The notes: a model not told the origin generated them from the sequence alone. Shown: positions 7,694 through 17,189, counted from the first letter of the stretch. The stretch: 64,000 nt of DNA from Verrucomicrobiales bacterium (GCA_028712475.1 JAQTQB010000002.1:434001-498000), one strand, 5' to 3'. A program made the numbers and translations.

Positions 7694-9703
7694 TCACGCC
7701 AGCTTCGGCGTCAGTTCACCCGCCGGTTTGCGCGGCGAGCCGTGGTCGTGTTTGTCGGTGGTGGCTTCAGGGTGGAAATGTTCCAGTTCCTCGCCTTTGC
7801 GCACAAGGCGCGCGCTGTTGAATATCACGATCAACGAGCCAGCAACGTGCAGCATGGCGGCGATGATCGGGCCGATGACGCCAGTCGTTGTCGTCGTCCA
7901 GCCGACCAGGATGAACACGATGCCGAACACAAAATTCTGGTTGATGACCGCACGCGTGCTGCGCGAAAGCTTCACGAGGAAAGGCAGCCGGCGCAGATCG
8001 TTGTTCATGAGCGCAATCGTCGCGCTGTGGATGGCCACTTCGCTGCCCGCCGCGCCCATCGCAATGCCGATGTCACCCGCCGCGAGCGCCGGGGCGTCGT
8101 TCACGCCGTCGCCGATGACCGCGACCTTGTAGCCCTTCAATTTCATGGCGCGGACAAATTCAACCTTGTTCTGCGGCAGGCAATCGCCCTGCGCTTCTTC
8201 ACAACCGATCTCGGCGGCAACACGCGTGGCCACGGCTTGACGATCGCCGGAAATCATCGCGATGCGGCGCACGCCGGCGGCCTTCAAATCGGCGAGCGCT
8301 TCGGCGGCTTCCGTGCGCGTCTGGTCCTGCAAGCCGACCCAGCCAATGCAATGCCCGTCGCGCGCGACAAAAATCAAACTCCAGCCTTCGGCCTCGTCGA
8401 GGTCAACGGATTTCATGAAGGACTCGGTGACGCCGTTGTCCTTGAGCCATTGCGCGCGACCGACCAAAATGACTGCGCCGTCAATGTGCGCCTTCACGCC
8501 GCGCCCGGCGGTCTCGGCAAAATCTTTCGGCTCGGCCAGCGGCACGCCCGCTTCGCCCGCCAGTTTCGCGAGCGCTTTGGCGGTCGGATGATTGCTGTAT
8601 TTTTCGGCGGAGGCGGCGAAGCGCAGCAGTTCGGCGGGCTTGGTTTCGCCGATCGGCATCAAGCGGCTGACCGCGAGCTGGCCGGTCGTGAGCGTGCCGG
8701 TCTTGTCGAAGACGAACGCATTGATCTTCGCGGCGAGTTCGATGTCGGCGACGTTCTTGATCAAAATTCCCAGACGCGCGGCGGCGGACAGCGCGGCAAC
8801 CATCGCGGTCGGCGTCGCGAGAATGAACGCGCAGGGACAGGACACGACGAACACGGCGATGACACGGCTCAAATCGTGCGTAAACGCCCAGACGAGCGCG
8901 CCAATGACCAGCACGAGCGGCGTGTAAAAACCCATGTATTGATCCACGATTTTCTGGATCGGCAGCTTGGTCTGCTCTGCCGCGATGATCAGTTCACGCA
9001 CACGGCCAAGCGTCGTGTCGGTGCCGGCGCGGGTGACTTTGATCTCCAGCACGCCGGTGAGGTTTTGCGTGCCGGCAAAAACTTCGTCGCCGGATTTTTT
9101 GTCGGCGGGCAATGATTCGCCGGTGATGGTGGCTTGATTGAACGAGCCCTGGCCGTTCACGATCTGGCCGTCCGCCGCGACGTTGTCGCCGGGCCGGATG
9201 CGGATGACGTCGCCGATGGCGAGTTCGCTGGCGGCGACTTCTTCCTCGCTGCCGTCTTTCTTGAGGCGACGCGCCTTGGTGGGCGTGAGCTTGATGAGCG
9301 ATTCGATCGAATCCCGCGCGCCCTGGGCGGTGTGCGTCTCGATGATTTCGCCGGTGAGCATGAAGAACGCGACAATGCCGGCGGTCTTGTAATCTTCCGA
9401 CGCGAAAGCGGCGAGCACGGCGATGGCGACAAGCTCGTTTATGCTCAAGCGGCCGCGCCGGAGATCCTTGATGGCGGTGACGATGATGGGATAGCCGAGA
9501 ATGATCGCGCCGATCATGGCGCTGGCGCTGGCGACGGTGCTGCCCTGCTGAAACAGCCAGTCCACCACATAGGCGTTCAGGACGAAGACGACGCCGGTGA
9601 CGGTCTGCCACAGATGCACCACCGAATGTTCGTGGTCATGGCCGCAGCCGCAATTATCGCCGTGCTCGTGTTCGGCCTCGCTGATGAGGGAAGTGACTTG
9701 CAT
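7694..9703 (-). CDS. Heavy-metal P1B-type ATPase, Zn/Cd-exporter-like
   Basis: A 669-aa pump with a His-rich N-terminus (HEHGDNCGCGHDHEH, about 12-26) instead of a classical HMA domain. Motifs in order: TGES (194-197), the CPC metal site in SCPCAF (288-293), the phosphorylation motif DKTGTLT (333-339), the N-domain HP (372-373) and GDGVNDAPAL (531-540). The C-terminus carries a second short His cluster (KHDHG). Membership of the ZntA/CadA-like group is inferred from overall sequence and the His-rich ends. It would export divalent metal from the cytoplasm. Confidence 0.92.
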   Translation of the reverse strand: MQVTSLISEAEHEHGDNCGCGHDHEHSVVHLWQTVTGVVFVLNAYVVDWLFQQGSTVASASAMIGAIILGYPIIVTAIKDLRRGRLSINELVAIAVLAAFASEDYKTAGIVAFFMLTGEIIETHTAQGARDSIESLIKLTPTKARRLKKDGSEEEVAASELAIGDVIRIRPGDNVAADGQIVNGQGSFNQATITGESLPADKKSGDEVFAGTQNLTGVLEIKVTRAGTDTTLGRVRELIIAAEQTKLPIQKIVDQYMGFYTPLVLVIGALVWAFTHDLSRVIAVFVVSCPCAFILATPTAMVAALSAAARLGILIKNVADIELAAKINAFVFDKTGTLTTGQLAVSRLMPIGETKPAELLRFAASAEKYSNHPTAKALAKLAGEAGVPLAEPKDFAETAGRGVKAHIDGAVILVGRAQWLKDNGVTESFMKSVDLDEAEGWSLIFVARDGHCIGWVGLQDQTRTEAAEALADLKAAGVRRIAMISGDRQAVATRVAAEIGCEEAQGDCLPQNKVEFVRAMKLKGYKVAVIGDGVNDAPALAAGDIGIAMGAAGSEVAIHSATIALMNNDLRRLPFLVKLSRSTRAVINQNFVFGIVFILVGWTTTTTGVIGPIIAAMLHVAGSLIVIFNSARLVRKGEELEHFHPEATTDKHDHGSPRKPAGELTPKLA

Positions 9704-9705
9704 AA

Positions 9706-10053
9706 TTATTTATCAAAAACACCTTCAAAAGTTCCATAGTCAGGCTTGGTCTTAGCCTTGAGAATTAACTTAAAAAAAGTTTGAACTTTCATATGCCCTG
9801 CGCCCTGACCAAAAATCCAATCGTTATCTGTTCCACCAGCTTTTCGATAAAATTGGCAAAACCTAATTTCTTTATGTCCGTCTTTCTTCCATTTAACAAG
9901 ATCAAGAACGCGCATATAATCCCCCCATTGGGGAAATTTCTCTAAAACCATCGCGCGTCCAATTATTTTTGCACTTGAATGTCCATTTCCATTCTCTACC
10001 GCTTTCGGGTATGGATAACGAATATCTCTTGGCGGATTTGCTATCTTTCCCAT
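9706..10053 (-). CDS. Hypothetical protein (115 aa), AT-richer
   Basis: A small soluble protein starting MGKIANPPRD, rich in Lys, Phe and Trp, with no membrane segment. It ends two bases before the P-ATPase start and begins 12 bases after the HflK-like gene, in the same direction. Codon use and GC content are unlike either neighbour, so it looks like a later insertion into the gap. No family is recognised. Confidence 0.55.
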   Translation of the reverse strand: MGKIANPPRDIRYPYPKAVENGNGHSSAKIIGRAMVLEKFPQWGDYMRVLDLVKWKKDGHKEIRFCQFYRKAGGTDNDWIFGQGAGHMKVQTFFKLILKAKTKPDYGTFEGVFDK

Positions 10054-10065
10054 AAATCAACTTGT

Positions 10066-11151
10066 CTATTGGGATTGCTGCGGTTTCGGTTGTGGCGGCT
10101 CACGGTTCAACTGTAGCCGAAGTTCGCGCGGTTTGCCATCGGCGCGCTGGGGCAGATAAATCTTGTCCTGCACATTCGTGAACACCTGCGACATCGCCTG
10201 CACAAACGTCATCTGCTCGAACAGGTTCGGATTGACCTGGTATTGCGGCAGCAGATCGCCAAACCGCTTCGCCTCGGCCGTGATGGAATCCACATAGCGC
10301 GCGCGTTCGGCGGCAGCGGCGTTGGTGACGGACGTGGCCTGCGCGCCGGACTGGTTCAAGACCTGGTTCTCGTAAGTGTGCGCCTCGTTGAGCAGCTTGT
10401 TCCGGTTTTCCCGCGCGGTCGTGACCTGCGCAAAAACCGGCTGCAACTGGCGCGGCGGAATGCTCTGCACCTCGCACTGGTCAATCACGATGCCGGTCTG
10501 TTCCTGCTCGGTCAGTTCGCTGACGCGCTGGAGCACGGCGTCGTGAAAACCGGCCACGTCGCGCGTGAGGATGTCGTCCACGTTGAACTTGGCGGCGGTG
10601 AACAGCAGCGCATTGTTCAAAGCGTTTTGCACGGTGTTCGAGGCGGATTCAAAACCGAACACAAAACGAATCGGGTCATCAATGTGGTAATAAAGCGTGG
10701 CGCGGGTGTGGATGATGTTGCGGTCGGCGGTGATCGCGTAGCCGTCCACCGCCGGATTCAGCGACTGGCCGGCGGGCATTTCCTCGCCGCTCAATTCCGC
10801 CTCCGGCGTGGTCAGATACCAGCCGGTGTTGGAGGTGACTTTCTGGATCTCCGTGATGGGAATCCGCACGACCTCATCAATCGGATACGGCAGCGACCAG
10901 TGCAATCCCGCCGTCAACAAGGCCTTCGATCCTTCGCCGACCGGCTTGCCGAAACGGAGAATCACCGCCTTTTCCTGCGGCCCGACGGTGAAAAAGCCGG
11001 AGGCGAAAAACGCGACGACCATCAGCACCATCACGATTTTGACAATCGCAAAGCTGCTGCCCAGCGCCTCGGCCAGCGCCTGCGAACCGGCGTCTTCCGC
11101 CGTCACGGGTGCAGCCGGTTCGTGCGCGTGATGTTTATGCTCGTCACTCAT
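10066..11151 (-). CDS. SPFH/Band 7 protein, HflK-like
   Basis: A 361-aa protein. A His-rich N-terminus (MSDEHKHHAHE) precedes one transmembrane helix (about 33-55). Then comes an SPFH domain (VGPQEKAVILRFGKPV) and an Ala/Glu-rich coiled region (about 270-320). A short Pro/Gln-rich tail resembles that of HflK. In other bacteria HflK/HflC form a large membrane cage around FtsH; no ftsH is present here. ATG at 11151 is preferred over an in-frame TTG at 11157. The gene follows the HflC-like gene with about 6 bases between. Confidence 0.88.
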   Translation of the reverse strand: MSDEHKHHAHEPAAPVTAEDAGSQALAEALGSSFAIVKIVMVLMVVAFFASGFFTVGPQEKAVILRFGKPVGEGSKALLTAGLHWSLPYPIDEVVRIPITEIQKVTSNTGWYLTTPEAELSGEEMPAGQSLNPAVDGYAITADRNIIHTRATLYYHIDDPIRFVFGFESASNTVQNALNNALLFTAAKFNVDDILTRDVAGFHDAVLQRVSELTEQEQTGIVIDQCEVQSIPPRQLQPVFAQVTTARENRNKLLNEAHTYENQVLNQSGAQATSVTNAAAAERARYVDSITAEAKRFGDLLPQYQVNPNLFEQMTFVQAMSQVFTNVQDKIYLPQRADGKPRELRLQLNREPPQPKPQQSQ

Positions 11152-11157
11152 GGTCAA

Positions 11158-12066
11158 TCAATGGCTCGGTGAACTCGCGGGAATGCCGGTGAACAAATCA
11201 AACGGCGGCGTGCGTTCGTCGAAAATCAAAGTCGAGCGCTGGTTGAGCGATTGTTGCAGCGCGTCAATGCGCAGGAGAAAATTCGCCAGTTCGGGATTCT
11301 GCTGGAACACCGGCAGCACCTTGGCGGCGGCGGCTTCGCCCTCGCCCCGGATGCGCGTCGCATCGGCCACGGCGTTGTTGATGGTCTCGGAAGCCTGCCG
11401 GTTGGCGGTGGACTTGATCTTTTGCGCCTCGGCCTCGCCTTCAAACTGCGCGCGGCTGATCAGCACCGCCCGTTCGGAAGTCATGCGGGCAAACACCGCC
11501 TGCGTCACGCTTTCCGGCAGCCCGATTTTCTTGAAGCCGAGAAATTCCAGCGCGATGCCGCAACTGTTCGTCTGCAACTGCGCCTGGACGGACATTTCAA
11601 TCTCCTTTTCAATCGCGTCAAACTGCAAATCTTTTGGATCCGCGTTCACGAATTCGGAGAGCGTGTGTTTGCCGATAACCGCGCTTTTGGCGCTGCGCAA
11701 CATGCTTTCGAGCATCCGCTGCGCGGCGGGCACGGAGCCGCCGGCGAATTTCGGAAAGAACGATTTCGCGTCGGAAATTTTCCAGCCGACATAAACGCTC
11801 GTCAGCAGGTTGTTGTTATCCGCCGTGAGGTTTTCGCTGAACTTGTCGTTAAAATTCTGGATGCGCTGGTCGAACTTATAGACTTTCTGGACCGGCCACG
11901 GCCATTTGAAATACGCGCCGGGCTGGTCGTAGGGCTGGGCGGTCGGTTTGCCGAACGTGGTGACGACGGCGACCTCCGACTGTCGCACTTGAAAGACGAA
12001 CAGCAGCAGCGCGAAAATCACGATCAGCACTGCGCCGATGACCAGGGTTAAAAGATTTCTTTTCAT
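11158..12066 (-). CDS. SPFH/Band 7 protein, HflC-like
   Basis: A 302-aa protein with an N-terminal helix (LLTLVIGAVLIVIFALLLFVFQV) then the SPFH core (VRQSEVAVVTTFGKPT). A coiled segment rich in AEGEAEAQ-type sequence (about 215-260) follows, as in HflC. It is the middle gene of three SPFH genes on the minus strand and probably forms a hetero-oligomer with the downstream HflK-like product. Confidence 0.88.
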   Translation of the reverse strand: MKRNLLTLVIGAVLIVIFALLLFVFQVRQSEVAVVTTFGKPTAQPYDQPGAYFKWPWPVQKVYKFDQRIQNFNDKFSENLTADNNNLLTSVYVGWKISDAKSFFPKFAGGSVPAAQRMLESMLRSAKSAVIGKHTLSEFVNADPKDLQFDAIEKEIEMSVQAQLQTNSCGIALEFLGFKKIGLPESVTQAVFARMTSERAVLISRAQFEGEAEAQKIKSTANRQASETINNAVADATRIRGEGEAAAAKVLPVFQQNPELANFLLRIDALQQSLNQRSTLIFDERTPPFDLFTGIPASSPSH

Positions 12067-12071
12067 GGCGG

Positions 12072-13949
12072 TTAAGGTTTTTCGTTCACGTTCAGGTTCA
12101 AAAGGTCTTCGCGGATTTTATCTTCGAGGTTGAAAATCACCACGTCCTGCGTGTTGGTCACGAGCAAAACATATTTGCGCGCATTGGCGGTCGCGGCGGC
12201 GAAGGTCTGGAAATAGGCGCGCTGCTGATAGACGGACGGCGCGGCTTTGAACGCAGGAATCTGGTTGGTGAACAGCGCGGCGCGGGCGTAGGCCGAGACT
12301 TCCAACTGCTGGCGCGTCGCGGCGGCGATGTTCGTGAGCGTGTAAGCCAGCGCACCGGCGATGGCATTGGTGCGGATGGCGTCGGCGCGCGCGCCCAAAA
12401 TCGTGGCGAGTTTGGTCTGCTCCGCGCCCACGACCTTTTCGTAATCCGCCGCCACCTTCACCGGCGGATGAATGTCCTGCACCCCGACAAAAAGAATCTT
12501 CACGCCCAGCTTGCGGGCATCGGCGGCAGCCTGGATGCGTTCGCGCAACAGCTGCGCCGCCTCCGAACGCGCGTGCGACATCACATCGCTCAAATCCTCG
12601 CTGGCAAGATAATGCACGACGGTGCGCGTGGCCAGGTCCTGCAACAGGTCCGCCGGGTCGGCGTTGTTGTAAGCCCACGCCATCACGTCGTGGATCTGGA
12701 ACTGCACCGGGATGCTGACGGTGATGAGGCTCACCGGCGGCGCTTTCAACACGTCGTTCGTGTCGGCACTGTCATTTTGAATTGTGACCGTCTCGCGGTT
12801 GGCGACGAGGAAATTATCTTCCTTCCCGTGGGCGGTGCTCCACAAAACGGTGTTCGCCATTTCGCTTTGCGCATCCGGCGTGTAGCCGACATCGAACGTC
12901 TGGATCTGGTCGGTGCGAAACCGGTAAACCCTTTCCGCCGGCCACGGCAGTTTGAAATGCGCGCCAGGCGACAACACCCCGCCCGCCACCGGCCTGCCGA
13001 ACCGTTCCAGCACCGCCTGCTCGCCCGCGTCAATGAACACGAAGCAGGTGGACAAAATCAACACCGCCAGTTGCACGAGCAGCAGCACGAGCAGGTTTTT
13101 TTTCAGCAACTGGAAAAACCACGTCTCGGAGACGTTGAAGCCGAACTGGTAGTCAATGGTATGTGCCGCAGTCGTGAACAGGCTCTCCGGCTGGCCGAGC
13201 AGCCCGACGAACCGGCTGTCATAGACCGGGCGGGAAATTTTCCCCTTCACGCGCGGACGATAAATTTCCAGCAGCAGCGTGACCAGCATCTCCGCCGCCA
13301 TCAGGCCCAGCAGCACGCACAGGCCTTTGGCGACGTAAAGATCCGCCTTGGGAAATTCCGCCTTGACGCCGGCGATCGCCACCGCCGCGATGAAGCAGAT
13401 ATACGCGCCCAGCAAAATAAAACTCGCGCTGGGGCGCAGCAGCCGGTGGTTTTCCAGCCGCGCCATCGTCGAGGAAAACCGCCCGAACAAAAACAGCAGC
13501 AGCGCAAGAATGGCGAACAACGACAACGCCGGCATCGCGCGGTCGGGCGGAATGACGTTGGCCGCCTTGGAAACCGAGTGCCAGAGCAGCCACGCGCCGC
13601 CCGCTTCGAGCAGGAGCAGCAGCACGCCAAAACCGGGAACGAAAAACTTCTCGAACTGCTCCCGCGAACGTTGCGCCGGAAAAACCTCCGTGTCCTTCGC
13701 TTCAAACAGCGCCGAGCCGCCCTTGCTTTTGGTGAGTTCGTCCAGTTCGAGCTTCTCCAGCCGCTCGTTTTCCTCGAGCCGCATCTGGAACCAGCTGACA
13801 AAGGCCACGAGCACGCCGAGGCCGAGGAAAATTGAAGCCGCCTGCCCGGCCAGCGAATTCGCGTAGCCCGTCACGACAAACGCGGCGACGAAAATCATCG
13901 TCGCCGAGACCAGGTTCACCAGGCCGTTTTTTTGGACGTTGCGTTGCAC
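12072..13949 (-). CDS. Polytopic membrane protein with C-terminal SPFH domain
   Basis: A 625-aa protein with GTG start at 13949. The first 310 residues hold about seven hydrophobic helices (for example near 13-33, 36-55, 107-125, 140-157, 175-195, 205-228 and 287-310). An SPFH domain then starts (FIDAGEQAVLERFGRPV) and extends to near the C-terminus. Ordinary HflK has a single helix, so this is an unusual architecture. It is the first gene of the three-gene SPFH run and ends 5 bases before the HflC-like gene. Confidence 0.85.
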   Translation of the reverse strand: MQRNVQKNGLVNLVSATMIFVAAFVVTGYANSLAGQAASIFLGLGVLVAFVSWFQMRLEENERLEKLELDELTKSKGGSALFEAKDTEVFPAQRSREQFEKFFVPGFGVLLLLLEAGGAWLLWHSVSKAANVIPPDRAMPALSLFAILALLLFLFGRFSSTMARLENHRLLRPSASFILLGAYICFIAAVAIAGVKAEFPKADLYVAKGLCVLLGLMAAEMLVTLLLEIYRPRVKGKISRPVYDSRFVGLLGQPESLFTTAAHTIDYQFGFNVSETWFFQLLKKNLLVLLLVQLAVLILSTCFVFIDAGEQAVLERFGRPVAGGVLSPGAHFKLPWPAERVYRFRTDQIQTFDVGYTPDAQSEMANTVLWSTAHGKEDNFLVANRETVTIQNDSADTNDVLKAPPVSLITVSIPVQFQIHDVMAWAYNNADPADLLQDLATRTVVHYLASEDLSDVMSHARSEAAQLLRERIQAAADARKLGVKILFVGVQDIHPPVKVAADYEKVVGAEQTKLATILGARADAIRTNAIAGALAYTLTNIAAATRQQLEVSAYARAALFTNQIPAFKAAPSVYQQRAYFQTFAAATANARKYVLLVTNTQDVVIFNLEDKIREDLLNLNVNEKP

Positions 13950-14047
13950 TGAAAATTAAAAATTAAAAATTGAAAATGCAAAATGGGGAGCCGGGGCGAC
14001 CGCTGCCTGTCCGTTTTTTAATTTTGAATTTTTCATTTTGCATTGTC
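13950..14047. repeat. AT-rich heptamer repeats in an intergenic spacer
   Basis: The spacer between the ABC-2 permease gene and the SPFH operon has ATTAAAA/ATTGAAA-type heptamers at 13953-13983. A complementary stretch (ttttaattttgaatttttcattttgcattg) lies at 14015-14046. They form an AT-rich inverted repeat around a GC-rich centre. No gene is seen. Confidence 0.7.
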
Positions 14048-15010
14048 TTAACTAAGTTCCCGTTCTTCAAACAGCGCCGTGGCGACCGCCAGCGACGCGC
14101 CCGCGTAGCCGGCCACATAGGCAAATGCCTTGCCGACGTAGCCCCAGTGAAATGTGCTTTTGCCCATGTCCAGTGCGTCTGCGAGCCAGAAAAGCTGCCA
14201 GTTCGGAACGATGGTGTAAAGCGCCGACGCCCACCATTCGCCTGTCTCCGCCCGCCGGCCAAAGAAATAATCCGACATCAGCCCAAGCAAAAAAACCGCC
14301 GAGCAGATCACCAGCGTCGGAATCGTGTCCAGCCGCGTGGAACATGCGATCGCCACCGCCGCCAGCACCCACAGCGCGAACAGAATCAAGATTCCTGCCG
14401 GAACCAGCCGCCAGTCCACCACCGCCACCGTGCCCATGCTCTCCATCTGGCGGGTGAACTGAAAAACCACAAACGCCGCGATTGTTGTCATGATCACCAT
14501 CGCCAGAACCGCGTCGCTCACGAACGTCCGCCGCAAGAAAAAGTTGCTGAAGCCCGCCAGCGCATACGCCAGCGCCACGAACGCCGCGAAAATCCCCAGC
14601 GCCGCCAGGTCGGTTTTCCCATAAGCATCAAACGCCATGCGGCTGGCCAGCAGCACCCCGATCATGTTCACATAGCTCAATACCGCCAGCGCCGCCGCCA
14701 CGCCGGCATACTTTGCCAGCAGGAATTGCGCGCGCCCAACCGGCTTGGACAACACCGCCAGCGCCGTGCCGCTGCGGATTTCCCGCGCGAGCGACGACGA
14801 CGCGCCCAGCACCGCCCCAAGCAGGCCCGACAACAGCATCACCGCCAGCGCGCTGTTTTTGATGAGCTTCGGCTCGTCGCCAAACGCGAAGTAATACGGC
14901 ACGGCCAGAAAAATTTCGAACAGCACCGACGCCGTCATCAGCAGCAGAAAGACCGGCTGCCGGATCAACTCCATGAAGGCGTTGGTGGCGATGGTTAGAA
15001 ATTGGCGCAT
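14048..15010 (-). CDS. ABC-2 type transporter permease
   Basis: A 320-aa membrane protein (start ATG 15010, MRQFLTIATNAFMEL). The pattern is two helices, a cytoplasmic segment 'SSLAREIRSGTALAVLSKPVGRAQFLLAK', then four further helices, which is diagnostic of ABC-2 permeases. There is no ATPase gene next to it. It may use the ATPase at 6123-7346 or one outside the window. It lies upstream of the SPFH genes on the same strand. Confidence 0.85.
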   Translation of the reverse strand: MRQFLTIATNAFMELIRQPVFLLLMTASVLFEIFLAVPYYFAFGDEPKLIKNSALAVMLLSGLLGAVLGASSSLAREIRSGTALAVLSKPVGRAQFLLAKYAGVAAALAVLSYVNMIGVLLASRMAFDAYGKTDLAALGIFAAFVALAYALAGFSNFFLRRTFVSDAVLAMVIMTTIAAFVVFQFTRQMESMGTVAVVDWRLVPAGILILFALWVLAAVAIACSTRLDTIPTLVICSAVFLLGLMSDYFFGRRAETGEWWASALYTIVPNWQLFWLADALDMGKSTFHWGYVGKAFAYVAGYAGASLAVATALFEERELS

Positions 15011-15166
15011 GGCAAATTGTGGCGCAAAGATTACGACGCTGGCGGCTGATTGCAAACGGTTATTCGATGCGGGTCAGGGACATTGAGCGGGAAAACACGG
15101 TTTACGTTCAAAAAAATTGCAGCCGTTAATAAAACGACTGCAATTCGGGGGACTGGTGGAGCGGAA

Positions 15167-16597
15167 TTACGGATTACCAACCGCGACCGCTGGTTTGGTC
15201 AGGCTGCGCAGGGAGTTCTGGCCTTTGCGCGAGTAATCAATCGAGTTGCCCAGGATGCGCGCGGCTTCTTGAGGCGCATGGAATCCGACGGAGTTTTCCG
15301 CTTCCACAAAGTCGAGGAGGAACTGCGCCTTGCGCTGGAAATCCTGCCCCGCAGCCAGTTCGTTGGTGGACGCGCCGGCCGCCTTGGCCGCCTTGAGATC
15401 GTCAATCAACGCCATCAGCGCATCCATGGCAATGTTGCGCAGTTGCGTGGTGTTGTCCTGAATTTTTTCGACGCGCGCTTTGAGTTCAGCCTCGGGCCAC
15501 TTGTGACAGGTCTGGCAGGCTTTGTTGATGTTCAGCAGCGGGCTTTGGATATGGTGGTCGCTGATCTTCTGGGCGCCGACGCGCTGATAGGGCATATGGC
15601 AATCCGCGCAGGCCACGCCGGAGCGGGCATGGATGCCCTGGTTCCACATCTCAAATTCAGGATGCTGCGCCTTGAGCATCGGCGCGCCGGTGTCGGCATG
15701 CGTCCAGTCGGCAAACTTCACCTCGTCGTAGTAGGCGAGGATGTCGTCGGCTTTCTGGCCCTTGAACCACGGGAACGTCAGGCGCTTTTCCTTGCCCTTG
15801 AAATAATACTCGTCATGGCACTGGCCGCAGACGTAGCTGCGCATTTCCTGGCGCGTGGCGTCGCGGTTCACGTCGTAATCCTTCACTCCCTGGCTGGCCT
15901 TGAGCGCTTTCATGCCTTCCATGAACGCCGGCCGCGTGATGCGCAGGGCCATCGTTTGCGAATCATGGCAGTCAATGCACGCCACGGGATGCTTGACCAG
16001 TTTGCGGGCTTCGGCGTAGGGCAGATGATTGATCGCCTCGAAACCTTTCACGATGTCGCCGTTGCCGGCTTTTTTGTAGGCGTTATACATCGAGGCGTGG
16101 CAGTTGAGGCAGGTGCCCGGCTGCCCTTTCTTCTGGCGTTCCGTATAAGTCTGGTCGTCGAGCATATAGGCGTGGCCGCGCTCCTCCCGGAAATCAATGG
16201 CGAACGCGTAGCCCGCCCACATCTTCTTCAGGCGCGGGTCTTCCTCGATTTTCGACCGCGTCACCACGGAGCGCGGGTCGTTCGTGGTCGGCGTGCGCGG
16301 CAGGGCTTCACTGCCGCCGTATTTGGTGCGGACCTGGTCCACGGTCTTGAGGTAGCCGTCGTATTGCAGCGGAAAATTCTTGCCCCAGATGGCCGGGTCA
16401 TCCGTGTCGTCGGTCAATTCCACGACGCGGAAGAACGGCTGCTTCGCCTCCTGTTTGTGTTCCATGATGTTCACGAGCAGCGCCAGCCCGGCGATGGCCA
16501 GCAAGGCCGCCCCGGCCACAACCAGGCCGAACTTGAGGATTTGTCCGCCGCGCTGTTCGCGTGCCGCTGGCTTCGAGGAACGGAGGTTCGTTTTCAT
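15167..16597 (-). CDS. nrfA: Cytochrome c nitrite reductase catalytic subunit (ammonia-forming)
   Basis: A 476-aa periplasmic pentaheme enzyme reducing nitrite to ammonium with six electrons. An N-terminal helix (about 22-43) is followed by five heme motifs: CLNCH (163-167), CIDCH (207-211), CGQCH (257-261), CADCH (330-334) and CQTCH (361-365). The active-site pieces are present: an Arg in EERGHAYM (about 140), Tyr after heme 3 (CGQCHDEYYF), and Lys/Gln/His in KAQHPE (309-314). Unusually, heme 1 is bound by CxxCH, not the CxxCK of E. coli or Wolinella. It follows nrfH by six bases. Confidence 0.95.
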   Translation of the reverse strand: MKTNLRSSKPAAREQRGGQILKFGLVVAGAALLAIAGLALLVNIMEHKQEAKQPFFRVVELTDDTDDPAIWGKNFPLQYDGYLKTVDQVRTKYGGSEALPRTPTTNDPRSVVTRSKIEEDPRLKKMWAGYAFAIDFREERGHAYMLDDQTYTERQKKGQPGTCLNCHASMYNAYKKAGNGDIVKGFEAINHLPYAEARKLVKHPVACIDCHDSQTMALRITRPAFMEGMKALKASQGVKDYDVNRDATRQEMRSYVCGQCHDEYYFKGKEKRLTFPWFKGQKADDILAYYDEVKFADWTHADTGAPMLKAQHPEFEMWNQGIHARSGVACADCHMPYQRVGAQKISDHHIQSPLLNINKACQTCHKWPEAELKARVEKIQDNTTQLRNIAMDALMALIDDLKAAKAAGASTNELAAGQDFQRKAQFLLDFVEAENSVGFHAPQEAARILGNSIDYSRKGQNSLRSLTKPAVAVGNP

Positions 16598-16603
16598 AAT
16601 CTT

Positions 16604-17074
16604 TTAGTGGAGATGGCCCACGCTGCGATGACAGCGGAGGCAGTCGGTTTGGTTGGCGTTGGCATGTCGGCCCGCCGTGCCCGTCGGGTTTTCGATGGTT
16701 GCCACCACATCGGCGTGGCAATAACGGCAGGCGCCTTCCGTCACCTTGCGGTTGCGCTCGGTGATCTGGATCGGGTCGGGAAATTTACCGCTGGTGAAAT
16801 AGAACGAATGCCAGAAACCGTTCTGCGACTTCGTGGAATATTTGCCGATGAGATCATGCGGTGTATGGCAGTCGTTGCAGGTGGCCACGCTGCGATGGCT
16901 CGATTTGATCCAGCCGTCATACTGTTCCTGCATGACGTGGCAGTTCACGCAGGCCTTGGGATCATTGGTCAGGTAGGAGTAGCCCTTTGCGTAGATGAAC
17001 GTGTAGGCACCGACCCCGAGCGCACTGCCCAGCACCACTCCCATGGCAATAATCATGACGGTTGTGCGTTTCAT
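16604..17074 (-). CDS. nrfH: Cytochrome c nitrite reductase small subunit (NapC/NirT-type quinol oxidase)
   Basis: A 156-aa tetraheme membrane cytochrome. One N-terminal helix (about 6-28) is followed by CVNCH (42-46, with the Met of CHVM nearby), CNDCH (66-70), CRYCH (116-120) and CLRCH (145-149). It passes electrons from menaquinol to NrfA, whose gene follows directly. Start ATG at 17074 is chosen because the helix begins there. The longer open frame upstream runs into a palindromic repeat. Confidence 0.94.
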   Translation of the reverse strand: MKRTTVMIIAMGVVLGSALGVGAYTFIYAKGYSYLTNDPKACVNCHVMQEQYDGWIKSSHRSVATCNDCHTPHDLIGKYSTKSQNGFWHSFYFTSGKFPDPIQITERNRKVTEGACRYCHADVVATIENPTGTAGRHANANQTDCLRCHRSVGHLH

Positions 17075-17189
17075 CCGGGACGACCTTACCGTATGCCGGG
17101 TGCGCGGGGAACTGCAACCGTAAAAACCTTTGACTTGGGTCAAAATTATTTGGGATGGCTTCCGTTCTGCGAATGTGCCGCAGGTGCCG

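Noticed and set aside
12468..13835. Plus-strand open frame opposite the polytopic SPFH gene
   Set aside because: Arg/Gln/His-rich translation without domains; the opposite strand has an SPFH domain and clear helices.
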